From Alteromonadaceae bacterium UBA2620 (lineage in GTDB: Bacteria; Pseudomonadota; Gammaproteobacteria; Enterobacterales; Alteromonadaceae), in contig DDJQ01000058.1 of assembly GCA_002339125.1 (NCBI GenBank), positions 94,454 to 138,602 on the forward strand: 44,149 nucleotides of DNA, written 5' to 3'. How positions within the stretch are numbered: position 1 is the stretch's first letter; each line of letters opens with the position of its first letter. Under the pieces are notes generated by a model. The model made no database searches. It was not told the DNA's origin and saw only the letters and a program-made list of their open reading frames with translations. Shown here piece by piece: positions 17,818 through 26,900 of this stretch. A program made the translations under genes and the position numbers.

Positions 17818-18582
17818 TTACTGCTGTGGTGCAGCCTCGGCTTGTTCTGCCGGCGCTGGCTCCATTTGCATGGCTTTGATTGGACTTTCAGCATTGGTAG
17901 AAAGCTCGATCAGGCGGTTCAGCTGACCTAAAGACAGCATCATGGCGTACAGTGCGCCCATGAACCCAGCTCTGTGCAGTTCTACCACTTGCTCGTCTGC
18001 CAGCTCTACCAGTTTCTTCTCGTCGATGGTAAGGATGCCACCAACGTTGCGGCCCTGGCCGTTGCTGTACTGAACGCGCAGTTGCATTGGGTTTAATAAG
18101 TCCAGTTCAACCACTTTTGACACGAACTGCTGGGTCAGCATTTCGCTGTTTGCCAGGTCGCCGAGCAATTGCTGACGGTTGTTCAGGAAGTCAGATGGGT
18201 TGCCATCTTCTTTAAACAATGGCTGACCTTCTTCTTTGATCAGGTCACTGTTTTCATCAATGTAAACGCCCAGCTTGTCGCCGTCAGGACGCACGTCGAA
18301 CGGGTAACGAATGATGTTCATTGGAATATGCGGCGCATTCCATTTGCCATCCTGTAAAAACAGGTTCTGGCCTGGCTCGATGCCCAGCATTGCTACAACG
18401 TGGTGTTTATTAGTTTTAGGATCCTGGATGAACACCAGTGGCATAGCGCCGGCTAATTGTGCAAATTCACGAATTGATGCCGCGGCCAGGTGGGTGTTTT
18501 TCGCGTATGGAAAAGCAGGATCTACCGCTACTTTCAGATCTTTATGTGTATTTTTATCCAGCGGTACAAAATTCATTGCCAT
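17818..18582 (-). CDS. SapC family protein
   Basis: The 254-aa product matches the SapC family (Pfam PF07277), named after a protein linked to S-layer secretion in Campylobacter. Typical features are FVPLDKNTHKDLKV near the start, YAKNTHLAAASIREFAQLAGAMPLVF, and a mid-region PFDVRPDGDKLGVYIDENSDL. No signal peptide or membrane helix is visible, so it is probably cytoplasmic. The C-terminus is rich in alanine and glutamine (EQAEAAPQQ). No S-layer secretion genes lie nearby, and the actual function in marine gammaproteobacteria is not established. It appears to be a single-gene transcript ending at the hairpin near 17780. Confidence 0.8.
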   Translation of the reverse strand: MAMNFVPLDKNTHKDLKVAVDPAFPYAKNTHLAAASIREFAQLAGAMPLVFIQDPKTNKHHVVAMLGIEPGQNLFLQDGKWNAPHIPMNIIRYPFDVRPDGDKLGVYIDENSDLIKEEGQPLFKEDGNPSDFLNNRQQLLGDLANSEMLTQQFVSKVVELDLLNPMQLRVQYSNGQGRNVGGILTIDEKKLVELADEQVVELHRAGFMGALYAMMLSLGQLNRLIELSTNAESPIKAMQMEPAPAEQAEAAPQQ

Positions 18583-19019
18583 AAGTACTATCTCGATTCA
18601 ATTGTAATGTGTGGTCTGGTATCCGTATCAGACACCAACACCTGTTATTTTTTAGTTAATGAGGGTCTGGCGACATTATTCAAGGGGCGCATACCAACAA
18701 GTTGGTGTTTTATTTACGATACCCGCTATGGTGCCGGTTTTATGCGTGGACCATCACAGGTAGTCCATCCTGTGCAGGCCACACTTCCCGCCACCTGTTG
18801 CTTCTCAGATGCCAGACAACCGCCGGGCAGTATGGCGTATTTGAACTTGCGCGTCCAGCCACCCTACGGTAAGACCGATAAGAGGGTAACCATACAAGAT
18901 GAATAAAATATTAAAGCAAACAAACACCTTTCTGAATAAACCACCACGTGAGTAAATCAAAAAATCATGATAGGTTTATAGAAAAATACCATCTAACGTC
19001 ACTTACAGGGATTTACACC
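18583..19019. other. 437-bp intergenic region with dispersed inverted repeats
   Basis: This region separates the divergent sapC-like and dipeptidase genes. No convincing gene is visible. GGTATC plus ACACCAA (18618-18638) is mirrored by TTGGTGT plus GATACC (18702-18723). Inside the right arm is a small palindrome ACCAAC-AA-GTTGGT followed by GTTTTATTT, which resembles a weak plus-strand terminator. CACAGG and CCTGTG form a further small hairpin near 18755-18775. Promoters for the two flanking genes must lie here, but I cannot place them with confidence. Confidence 0.4.
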
Positions 19020-20231
19020 ATGAAGCACGCTTTCTTGCTGGGTAGTGTTACTGCACTCGCACTATTAACCGGCTGCCAGTCGACGTCTGCACCCGGTCAG
19101 CCGCCTAAGGGCTTATCCACGGCGCAGGACATTGCTCAACGTTATATTATTGTGGATGGACACATTGATGTACCTTACCGTGTGCATAATAAATGGGTGG
19201 ATGTCACCAAGGCCACCGAGGGCGGCGATTTCGATTATCCCCGCGCTGTCAGCGGCGGCCTGAATGCTCCATTTATGTCGATTTACGTGCCTGCCAGTCT
19301 CGATGACTCAGATGAGTCGACGCAGCTTGCTCATATGCTCATCGACAACGTGGAGGCCATCACAGCGCGTGCCCCGGATAAGTTTGCCATTGCCATGAGC
19401 CCGCAGGACGTCCGTGAGCAATTTGCGAAAGGATTGATTTCTCTGCCTATGGGGATGGAAAATGGCTCGCCAATCCAGGGCGACCTGAAAAACCTCGAAA
19501 TTTTTCATCAGCGCGGCATTCGCTATATCACGCTGGCGCATTCCAGGGCTAACCATATCAGCGACTCATCCTACGACATACGCCGCAAGTGGAATGGTCT
19601 GAGTCCTTTTGGTAAAGAGCTGGTAACTGCAATGAACAACATCGGCGTGATGGTGGATATCTCCCACGTATCAGATGACGCCTTTTACCAGGCTATCGAA
19701 ATCAGCAAGGCCCCCGTGATTGCCTCCCACTCTTCATTACGTACCTTCACTCCGGGCTTTGAACGCAATATGACCGACGATATGCTGGTGAAGCTGGGCG
19801 AGAACGGCGGTGTGGTAATGATTAACTTTGGCTCCGGTTTTGTCACCAAAGAAGCGCGCATGTGGAGTGATAATCGCACTAAACAACGCAATGCCCTGAT
19901 CAAAGAGTTTGGCGCAGACAGTGAAGAAGTAGCGAATTTTGCTGATAATTACAGTAAGGAAAACCCTTACCCTTACTCCACATTAGCCGATGTACTCGAC
20001 CACATTGACCACGTAGTGGGCCTTATTGGCATTAACCATGTGGGCATTGGCTCTGACTACGATGGCGTTGGCGATTCACTGCCGATTGGCCTGAAGGATG
20101 TGTCGTCTTACCCGTCACTGGTGCAGGGCTTACTGGATCGAGGTTACTCGGAAACTGACATTGCCAAGCTGTTAGGTGAAAACCTGCTACGCGTATGGAC
20201 TGAGGTGGAAGCCTACGCTAGCGCGCATTAA
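19020..20231 (+). CDS. Membrane dipeptidase, M19 family lipoprotein
   Basis: This is a zinc-dependent dipeptidase of the renal dipeptidase (M19) family, 403 aa. Metal and catalytic residues are visible: HxD at 48-50 (DGHIDVP), E147 (MGMENGS), H216 (DISHVSD), H237 (ASHSS) and D346 (GSDYDG). The N-terminus is a lipoprotein signal with lipobox LTGC, the acylated cysteine being residue 19, so the enzyme probably sits in the periplasm or outer membrane. I chose the ATG at 19020 because it gives this signal directly and has AGGGA upstream. The longer frame from 18948 adds 24 unlikely residues. It is a single gene. Confidence 0.93.
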   Translation: MKHAFLLGSVTALALLTGCQSTSAPGQPPKGLSTAQDIAQRYIIVDGHIDVPYRVHNKWVDVTKATEGGDFDYPRAVSGGLNAPFMSIYVPASLDDSDESTQLAHMLIDNVEAITARAPDKFAIAMSPQDVREQFAKGLISLPMGMENGSPIQGDLKNLEIFHQRGIRYITLAHSRANHISDSSYDIRRKWNGLSPFGKELVTAMNNIGVMVDISHVSDDAFYQAIEISKAPVIASHSSLRTFTPGFERNMTDDMLVKLGENGGVVMINFGSGFVTKEARMWSDNRTKQRNALIKEFGADSEEVANFADNYSKENPYPYSTLADVLDHIDHVVGLIGINHVGIGSDYDGVGDSLPIGLKDVSSYPSLVQGLLDRGYSETDIAKLLGENLLRVWTEVEAYASAH

Positions 20232-20292
20232 CCCGGCACATTACGCTATTTCACCGGGTTAAATCAGCAGTAAATGGGTTTACCCGGTGAAA
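20230..20292 (+). other. Three-armed inverted repeat after the dipeptidase gene
   Basis: AACCCGG (20230-20236) can pair with CCGGGTT (20254-20260). The same second arm, extended to TTTCACCGGGTT (20249-20260), can instead pair with TACCCGGTGAAA (20281-20292) at 11 of 12 positions. The two hairpins exclude each other. Neither has a T-run, so simple intrinsic termination is not clear. The element lies between the dipeptidase stop and the copper locus. Confidence 0.4.
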
Positions 20293-20305
20293 GCAAAATC
20301 AATAT

Positions 20306-20334
20306 TTCCCTGTCTGATATGAATATCGTATACT
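20306..20334 (+). promoter_or_regulatory. Possible promoter of the copper efflux locus
   Basis: TATACT (20329-20334) is a good -10 match. TTCCCT (20306-20311), 17 bp upstream, is a weak -35. The weak -35 could mean that an activator is needed, as is common for metal-responsive promoters. I see no clear CueR or CusR site, and no regulator gene lies in the window. Confidence 0.3.
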
Positions 20335-20362
20335 CAAGTTAGTACAGTTACCGGACTATTCA

Positions 20363-20791
20363 GTGCAACGACTACTTTGTTACTTTCTGCTAAGCATGCT
20401 GATCATGCTGCCGACTTCTGGTCAGGCAGACAGTTTGCGTATGGCAGAAACACAGGTAGCGCATACTATGCAGGCAGAAAATACTGATTGCATGATGCAT
20501 CAATCGGGCGATGAAACGGTTCACACTGTGCACACTGAACAGACAGACCCCACTGCAACAGCAGATTGCTGCCAGAACGATACCCAGCATAACTGCGGTC
20601 AGCAAGCTTCACCCTGCGCTAAAAGTGGCTGCCAGTGCGAGCATGCCAGTTCCCATTTAGTCAGTTATCTGGCCGGCATATCTGCCCCCTTAATTGTCAA
20701 AACCGCTGCAAGCCAAATCGTCGGTAAACCGCTAGTGGCGTTTTCCGGCTTCCCAACCTCGCTGTTTCGTCCCCCAATACGCCTGAGTTAA
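20363..20791 (+). CDS. Cys/His-rich exported protein of copper efflux locus
   Basis: The 142-aa product begins at a GTG codon. Its N-terminal signal peptide is MQRLLCYFLLSMLIMLPTSG, with cleavage likely after QA near residue 22. The mature part is rich in Cys and His (CMMHQSGDETVHTVH, DCCQNDTQHNC, CAKSGCQCEHASSH), which suggests metal binding in the periplasm. The C-terminus SLFRPPIRLS resembles small proteins encoded with copper efflux genes (CopL or DUF2946-like). I infer that relation from composition and context only. The gene precedes the RND efflux genes and is followed by a hairpin with a T-run, so it may be transcribed partly separately. Confidence 0.65.
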   Translation: MQRLLCYFLLSMLIMLPTSGQADSLRMAETQVAHTMQAENTDCMMHQSGDETVHTVHTEQTDPTATADCCQNDTQHNCGQQASPCAKSGCQCEHASSHLVSYLAGISAPLIVKTAASQIVGKPLVAFSGFPTSLFRPPIRLS

Positions 20792-20809
20792 CTAAACCTC
20801 TTATCAGTG

Positions 20810-20826
20810 CAATGCCTGAGGCATTG
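20810..20826 (+). other. Palindromic hairpin in the copper locus leader
   Basis: CAATGCC-TGA-GGCATTG forms a perfect 7-bp stem with a 3-nt loop, only 4 bp before the terminator-like hairpin at 20831. It could be an operator (dyad symmetry) or an RNA element. The sequence shows no more than that. Confidence 0.4.
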
Positions 20827-20830
20827 TGAC

Positions 20831-20853
20831 CGGGTAACTGTACCCGTTTTTTT
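20831..20853 (+). terminator. Intrinsic terminator or attenuator before the TolC-family gene
   Basis: CGGGTA (20831-20836), loop ACTG and TACCCG (20841-20846) are followed directly by seven T. It lies between the Cys/His-rich protein gene and the outer-membrane factor gene, on the strand of both. It should reduce read-through into the efflux genes, unless they have a promoter in the remaining 20 bp, which I do not see. Attenuation is therefore possible. Confidence 0.7.
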
Positions 20854-20875
20854 AAAGTTAACCATTGAGGCAAGT

Positions 20876-22189
20876 ATGAAACTTCCTTCTTTATAGGTCG
20901 TGTCAGCAGGCATTTTACTTAGTTGCTGGCAGTTAGTAGCCACAGCGCAGCAAGCCCAACAGCCACAGTTACCACAATTACTGTCGCAAGCATTAAGTGA
21001 AGATTATGCCCTGGCCAGAAGCCGACAGAGCGAGCATGCGCTGACAACTCAGGGTAATGCGGTGCAATCCATGCCCGACCCACGTATATCAGTGGGAATG
21101 CTCAATGTCCCTACAGATGGATTTGCGCTTAACGAACAGGCCATGACCCAGCTCAAAATGGGCGTTAGCCAAATGTTGCCCCGTGGCGACTCTGTCGCCC
21201 TGCAACGGGATGCGCTCGCGGCCAAAGCAGCCGAGCATCCCGCCCGACGTGACCTGCGCAAAGCAGAAGTTACCCGGGCTATTACCCTAACGTGGATTGA
21301 TATTATTATTCTGCACAACAGTAAGGAACTGGTTACCGAGCAGTTACAACTACTGGACCAACTGACCACTGCCGTTGAAAATAACTACGCCAGTTCTTCA
21401 GGTGCCAGTCAGTATGATGTGCTGAGCATGGAAGTCCTGCATACGGCACTCGAAGACCGTATGGAATCGCTGACTTCTGCACAGCAAACCGCTATTGCCG
21501 GTTTATCTAACTGGCTGACCCCAATGCAGCAGGCCACGCTATCCAACATCACCCCGAATCAGGCCGATCAGCGTTGGTTAACCAGCCTGATCGGGCAATC
21601 ACTGTTGCCTGCCAACACGTCGGCGCTATTAGAACGTTTACAGCAACACCCGCTGGTTATCAGTCGCAATGCCATGATTAATGTGCAGAAGATAAAACAG
21701 CAGCAGGTAGCATCCAGTTTCGACCCGCAGTGGGAATTTAATGCCAGCTATGCCTATCGCCAGGATGCGATGAATAACTCGTCCCGGGCTGACTTTGTGT
21801 CGGTCGGAATGAGTGTTGATGTACCGCTATTTTCCCGCAAGGTAAAGCAAGCCGCTCTGGCAGCCACCGTGGCCGAAACAGAGAGCCTGGAAACCGAAAA
21901 ACGTCTGGTGATCCAACAACAGCTCAGTGAGGTGAATCAGCTCTATGCCCGTTACCCTGCTCTGCACTCGCGGATTAACCGTTATGAACAAACGTTATTA
22001 CCGCTGCGTCAACAGCATTACGACGCCGCGCTTAACGCTTACACCACTGCCAGCGGCAACTTTTCCGATGTGATGCAAAGCCACCTGGCGCTGATTGATG
22101 ACCAGATGAAATTACTTAATCTGCAGGGTGACATGGCCGCGCTGATGACCCGGCTTGACTATTATCTTAATCCCATCTCACCGCTTTGA
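20876..22189 (+). CDS. TolC-family outer-membrane factor (CusC-like), signal peptide interrupted by TAG
   Basis: The product is the outer-membrane channel of a tripartite metal efflux system. The body (OEP family) has typical helical repeats, for example LPQLLSQALSEDYALARSRQ and VDVPLFSRKVKQAALAATVAETESLE. The best start by sequence is the ATG at 20876, with GAGG seven bases upstream. It reads MKLPSL, then a TAG at 20894-20896, then in frame VVSAGILLSCWQLVATAQQAQQ, which completes a good signal peptide. If TAG stops translation, the next start is the GTG at 20900 (429 aa), which has a poor ribosome site and loses the basic N-terminus. The gene is otherwise intact and is followed by the adaptor gene. 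Confidence 0.8.
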
Positions 22190-22200
22190 GGGAGTTTTCT

Positions 22201-23925
22201 ATGAACCGTTTTATTGTTCCTGTTATTGCCCTGATAGCCGGGGTGGGTATTGGCTATGCGTTATTACCAGCTAACGTCCCACAGGGTGATGGTAATACTA
22301 CCGCCCCAAACGAAGGGGAAAAGGACATTCTTTACTGGGTAGCGCCAATGGACAGCAGTTACCGCCGGGATAAGCCCGGTAAATCGCCCATGGGCATGGA
22401 CCTGGTCCCCGTTTATGCCGGAGAAGCAAGCGCCACACCGGGAACGGTGAGTATTTCCCCGCAAATTGTCCAGAGCCTGGGAGTGACTACTGCTAAGGCC
22501 CACACTCGCTCTCTATCTGAAGCGGTTGCCGCCAGCGGCATTGTAGAAGTCGCCGAAGACAGAATCATTCACGTCCATCCGCGGGTGAGTGGTTGGGTAG
22601 AACGCCTTACCGTCACCACTGATGGTCAGCCGGTCAACCAGGGCGACATCTTATACACATTGTATTCACCTGAGCTGGTAAATGCCCAGGAGGAATATTT
22701 GCTGGCCCGCAGTCGCAATAATCGCTCATTAATTAACGCTGCCAGAGACAGACTGACGGCCCTGCAATTACCGCCAAAGGTTATTCAGAATCTGGATAAA
22801 ACCGGTAACGTACAACAGCAAATCGCCTTTGAGGTGCCACAGGAGGGCTACGTTACTAACCTGAATATCCGGCCTGGCTTTTATGTAACGCCGGGCACCA
22901 CCATGCTGGCCATTGCCAGCCTGAAGACGGTGTGGATCACCGCCAGCATTCCCCAGCGCTACGCCGATATTCTCAAAACAGAGCAAGAGCTAAACGTCAC
23001 GCTACCGGCATTGCCGGGAGAAACGTTTTCTGCCCGCGTAGACTTTATCTACCCGGAGCTCGACAGCCAGACACGCACGCTTAAAGTGCGTCTGGTACTG
23101 GATAACCCGGAAGGCCGGTTAAAACCCAATATGTTTGCCACCATATCTTTCGATACACCGCGTAACGAAAGCCTGAGTATTCCGCGCTCAGCACTTATCA
23201 GAACTGCCGCCAACGACCGTGTGGTGCTGGCACTGGGCAACGGTGAATTCCGCTCAACAGCTGTGGCGGTAGGTCGCATCACTGCAGACTATGCCGAAAT
23301 CACAGCAGGCCTTGAAGAAGGCGATGAAGTGGTGATGAACGGCTTATTCCTGATTGATTCAGAAAGTGCCGTAGACGCCGACTTGTCTAGGCTCTCGGGC
23401 GAGGAGGATAGCCAGAGTAATGACACTCAATGGGTAACCTTAACTATCGATGCTATTGATAGCGAGGCAGGCACCGTGACCGCCAGCCACGGGCCGGTAG
23501 CCGCCTGGGACTGGCCGGCAATGACTATGGACTTCGCCATTGGCGAGCAGGTCAATCTGGCTGAAATTAACAGCGGGATTCGTCTTGATGCCGAGCTGAA
23601 TCGTAATACCGATGGCATGGTAGAGATTATTGCGATTGATACCGACAGCATTGAATCGAGTATTCACTCGGCTACCGTTGATGGCACGATTAACAGTATT
23701 GATGAACAAAACCACACCATGAATATATCCCGTGGCGCCATTGAAAAGTGGGGACGCGGACCTGCCACCATGGACTTTACCCTCAGCAGCCATATTGCCG
23801 CAGCTGACTGGCAGCCGGAGCAGGCTATCCGCTTTACGTTTGAAATAAAAGACGGCGAGTTTGTTATCACCCATATTGAACCTGCCATGGCCATGTCGCA
23901 TGACATGGACCATGCCGGTCAATAG
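22201..23925 (+). CDS. cusB: CusB-like RND periplasmic adaptor with two C-terminal CusF-like domains
   Basis: This periplasmic adaptor links the inner-membrane pump to the outer-membrane channel. The start at 22201 (574 aa) follows GAGGGAG; a start 15 bp earlier is less likely. An N-terminal membrane anchor (5-22) is followed by a heavy-metal-binding segment YWVAPMDSS-x-RRDKPGKSPMGMD (45-67) and the barrel-sandwich and hairpin domains (about 110-400). At the C-terminus are two CusF-like domains (about 408-480 and 489-560). The first has all four CusF copper ligands (H430, W438, M441, M443). In the second only the last (M524) remains; the others are R511, R519 and A522. The tail MAMSHDMDH is Met/His-rich. 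Copper or silver is the likely substrate. Confidence 0.9.
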   Translation: MNRFIVPVIALIAGVGIGYALLPANVPQGDGNTTAPNEGEKDILYWVAPMDSSYRRDKPGKSPMGMDLVPVYAGEASATPGTVSISPQIVQSLGVTTAKAHTRSLSEAVAASGIVEVAEDRIIHVHPRVSGWVERLTVTTDGQPVNQGDILYTLYSPELVNAQEEYLLARSRNNRSLINAARDRLTALQLPPKVIQNLDKTGNVQQQIAFEVPQEGYVTNLNIRPGFYVTPGTTMLAIASLKTVWITASIPQRYADILKTEQELNVTLPALPGETFSARVDFIYPELDSQTRTLKVRLVLDNPEGRLKPNMFATISFDTPRNESLSIPRSALIRTAANDRVVLALGNGEFRSTAVAVGRITADYAEITAGLEEGDEVVMNGLFLIDSESAVDADLSRLSGEEDSQSNDTQWVTLTIDAIDSEAGTVTASHGPVAAWDWPAMTMDFAIGEQVNLAEINSGIRLDAELNRNTDGMVEIIAIDTDSIESSIHSATVDGTINSIDEQNHTMNISRGAIEKWGRGPATMDFTLSSHIAAADWQPEQAIRFTFEIKDGEFVITHIEPAMAMSHDMDHAGQ

Positions 23926-23937
23926 CAGGAGCCAGTC

Positions 23938-26900
23938 ATGATAGCAATCATCATTAACTGGTCGCTTAACAATCGCGTACTGGTGTTGCTGGCAGCACTG
24001 ATGCTCACCGCGGCAGGCATCTGGTCGGTGAAACAAACCCCGGTGGATGCCATTCCGGACTTATCCGATGTGCAGGTGATCATTCAAACCAACTACCCCG
24101 GGCAAGCGCCCTCTGTGGTAGAGCAGCAGGTCACCTACCCGCTCACGTCAGCCATGTTGTCGGTACCGGGCGCACATACTGTTCGCGGGTTTTCTTTCTT
24201 TGGTGACTCCTATGTGTACATCCTGTTTGATGATGACACCGACATGTACTGGGCCCGCTCCCGGGTACTGGAATACCTTTCCCAGGTAGCGCCTACCCTG
24301 CCAGCCTCGGCAAAGCCCAGGCTCGGCCCGGATGCGACCGGCGTGGGCTGGGTGTATATGTACGCGTTAAGCGATCCGAGCGGACAGCATGATATCGATG
24401 AACTCACCAGCCTGCAGGACTGGTACCTGAAGTTTGCCCTGCAATCGGTGCCCGGGGTGTCGGAAGTCGCCACGGTAGGTGGTATGAAAAAGCAGTATCA
24501 GATCGTCGCCGACCCTTACAAACTGGACGCCTATAACCTGACGATGGCCCAGCTGGAACAGGCTGTGAGTCAGAACAACCAGGAGGTAGGCGCCTCGGTG
24601 ATTGAGATGGCCGAAGCAGAATATATGGTCACGGTCAATGGCTATATTGAAACTCTGGACGATATCAGGCAAATCACCCTGGCCTTATCAACCTCCGGCA
24701 CACCGGTAACACTGGCCGATGTGGCCGATGTTAAAGAGGGGCCAGCGCCGCGGCGCGGCATCGCCGAACTGAATGGCGAAGGCGAAACTGTGGGCGGCAT
24801 TATCGTTATGCGCTATAACGAAAACGCTCAGCAAACTATTGATGGGGTTAAGGCAAAACTGCAGGACTTGCAGGCCGGCCTGCCCGAGGGCGTAGAGATC
24901 ACCACGGTTTATGACCGGTCCAACCTGATTGCCAGTGCCATCGATAACCTGTGGGATAAACTGCTTGAAGAACTACTGATAGTGGCGCTTATCTGCGGCC
25001 TGTTTTTACTGCATTTACGCAGCGCGCTGGTGGCTCTGGTGACACTGCCGCTGGGCATACTGGGCGCTTTTTTGCTGATGCACTGGCAGGGTATCAATGC
25101 CAACATTATGTCGCTGGGCGGTATTGCCATTGCCATTGGCGCAATGACCGATGGCGCCATAGTGATGATTGAAAATTTTCACAAACACCTGGAAAAGGCG
25201 CCGCCAGACGCTAATCGCTGGGAGTTGGTGAGTAAAGCCGCCACCGAAGTGGGCCCGGCACTGTTTTTCAGTTTGCTGATTATCACAGTGAGCTTCTTGC
25301 CGGTATTTATTCTGGAAGCTCAGGAAGGGCGAATGTTTGCGCCCCTGGCTTACACCAAAACGTTTGCCATGGCCGCGGCGGCGGGCCTGGCCATTACGCT
25401 GATCCCGGTACTTATGGGTTACCTGATCCGCGGTAACATTGCGCCAGAGGAACGAAACCCGGTTAATCGCATTGCTCAGGCAGCCTACAAGCCGGCATTG
25501 AGAGTCGTGCTGCGCTTCCCTAAAGTGACTTTATTAATGGCGATGCTGATCACACTTGCCGGTTTCTACCCGCTATCGAAGCTGGGCAGCGAATTTATGC
25601 CGCCGCTCGACGAAGGCGACCTGATGTATATGCCCACCACCTATGCCGGCGTATCCATTGCTGAGGCCAGGGAGATCCTGCAACAAACCGACAAACTGAT
25701 CCGCACCCTGCCGGAGGTTAAAACCGTATTGGGTAAAGTCGGCCGGGCTGAGACCGCTACTGACCCTGCACCGCTGACGATGATTGAAACCTTTATTCAG
25801 CTTAAACCCAAATCGCAGTGGCGCGAGGGGCTGACCAGTCAGGATTTACGCGATGAGCTCAATAGCATTGTTGCTTTCCCCGGCCTGACTAACGCCTGGG
25901 TGATGCCGATCCAAACCCGCATTGACATGCTGGCCACCGGTATTAAAACGCCGCTGGGCATTAAAATCTCTGGCCCGGATGTGAAGCAAATCGAAGCCAT
26001 TGGCACCGATATTGAAAAATTGCTGGGCGACCTTGAGGGCACCGAATCGGTCTACGCCGAGCGGGTTGCCGGCGCCCGGTATATTGATATTGATATCGAC
26101 CGTCTTGCTATCAGCCGGTATGGACTGACAATAGCCCAGGTGCAGCAACTCATCAGCACGGCCGTAGGCGGTAAAACCATTACCACAACGGTGGAGGATA
26201 TTGCCCGCTATTCGGTTAATTTACGTTCCCCCCAGCAATACCGGAACAGTCCGGAAGCGCTGGCAGGCTTACCTGTACTTACACCTGGCGGGGAGCGCAT
26301 CACGCTGGGAGATATTACCCATATTCAAATTGCCGAAGGCCCGCCAGCGCTTAAGAGCGAGAACGCCCGGCTCACCGGTTATGCTTTTATTGATGTAGCC
26401 GGTATTGATATTGAGAGTTACGTTAAACAGGCCAAAGGCGTGCTGGATAAAGACCTCAACCTTCCTGCTGGCTACACGTTACAGTGGGCCGGACAGTATG
26501 AATATCTTGAACGGGCCATGCAAAAGCTAACCTTTGTTGTGCCGATGACACTGGCAGTGATAGTGATTTTACTGTTTATGAGCTTTCGCCGTCTGAGTGA
26601 TGTGGTACTGGTACTCGGTACCCTACCCATGGCACTTATCGGCGGGATCTGGTTACTCTATGCACTGGATTACCATCTTTCCGTTGCAGTTGGGGTTGGT
26701 TTTATTGCCCTGGCCGGTGTGGCTGTTGAAATCGGCGTCATCATGGTGATTTACCTTAACAGCACCTGCGAGCATATTCGCCCTGTCGCTAACGTGGATA
26801 TCAGCGCGAGTCTGCGTGAGGCTGTTGAGGAAGGAGCACTTAAACGCGTGCGCCCGGTATTGATGACAGTACTAACGGTAATGATAGGTTTATTGCCGGT

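Noticed and set aside
18490..18906. 138-codon plus-strand frame overlapping sapC-like gene and the intergenic region
   Set aside because: It begins inside the opposite-strand SapC-family gene, has no ribosome site and its translation has no recognisable features.
23440..24036. 198-codon minus-strand frame opposite the adaptor gene
   Set aside because: It is antisense to the CusB-like gene with its two CusF-like domains, whose motifs are clear. The antisense translation is His-rich only because of the opposite codon pattern.
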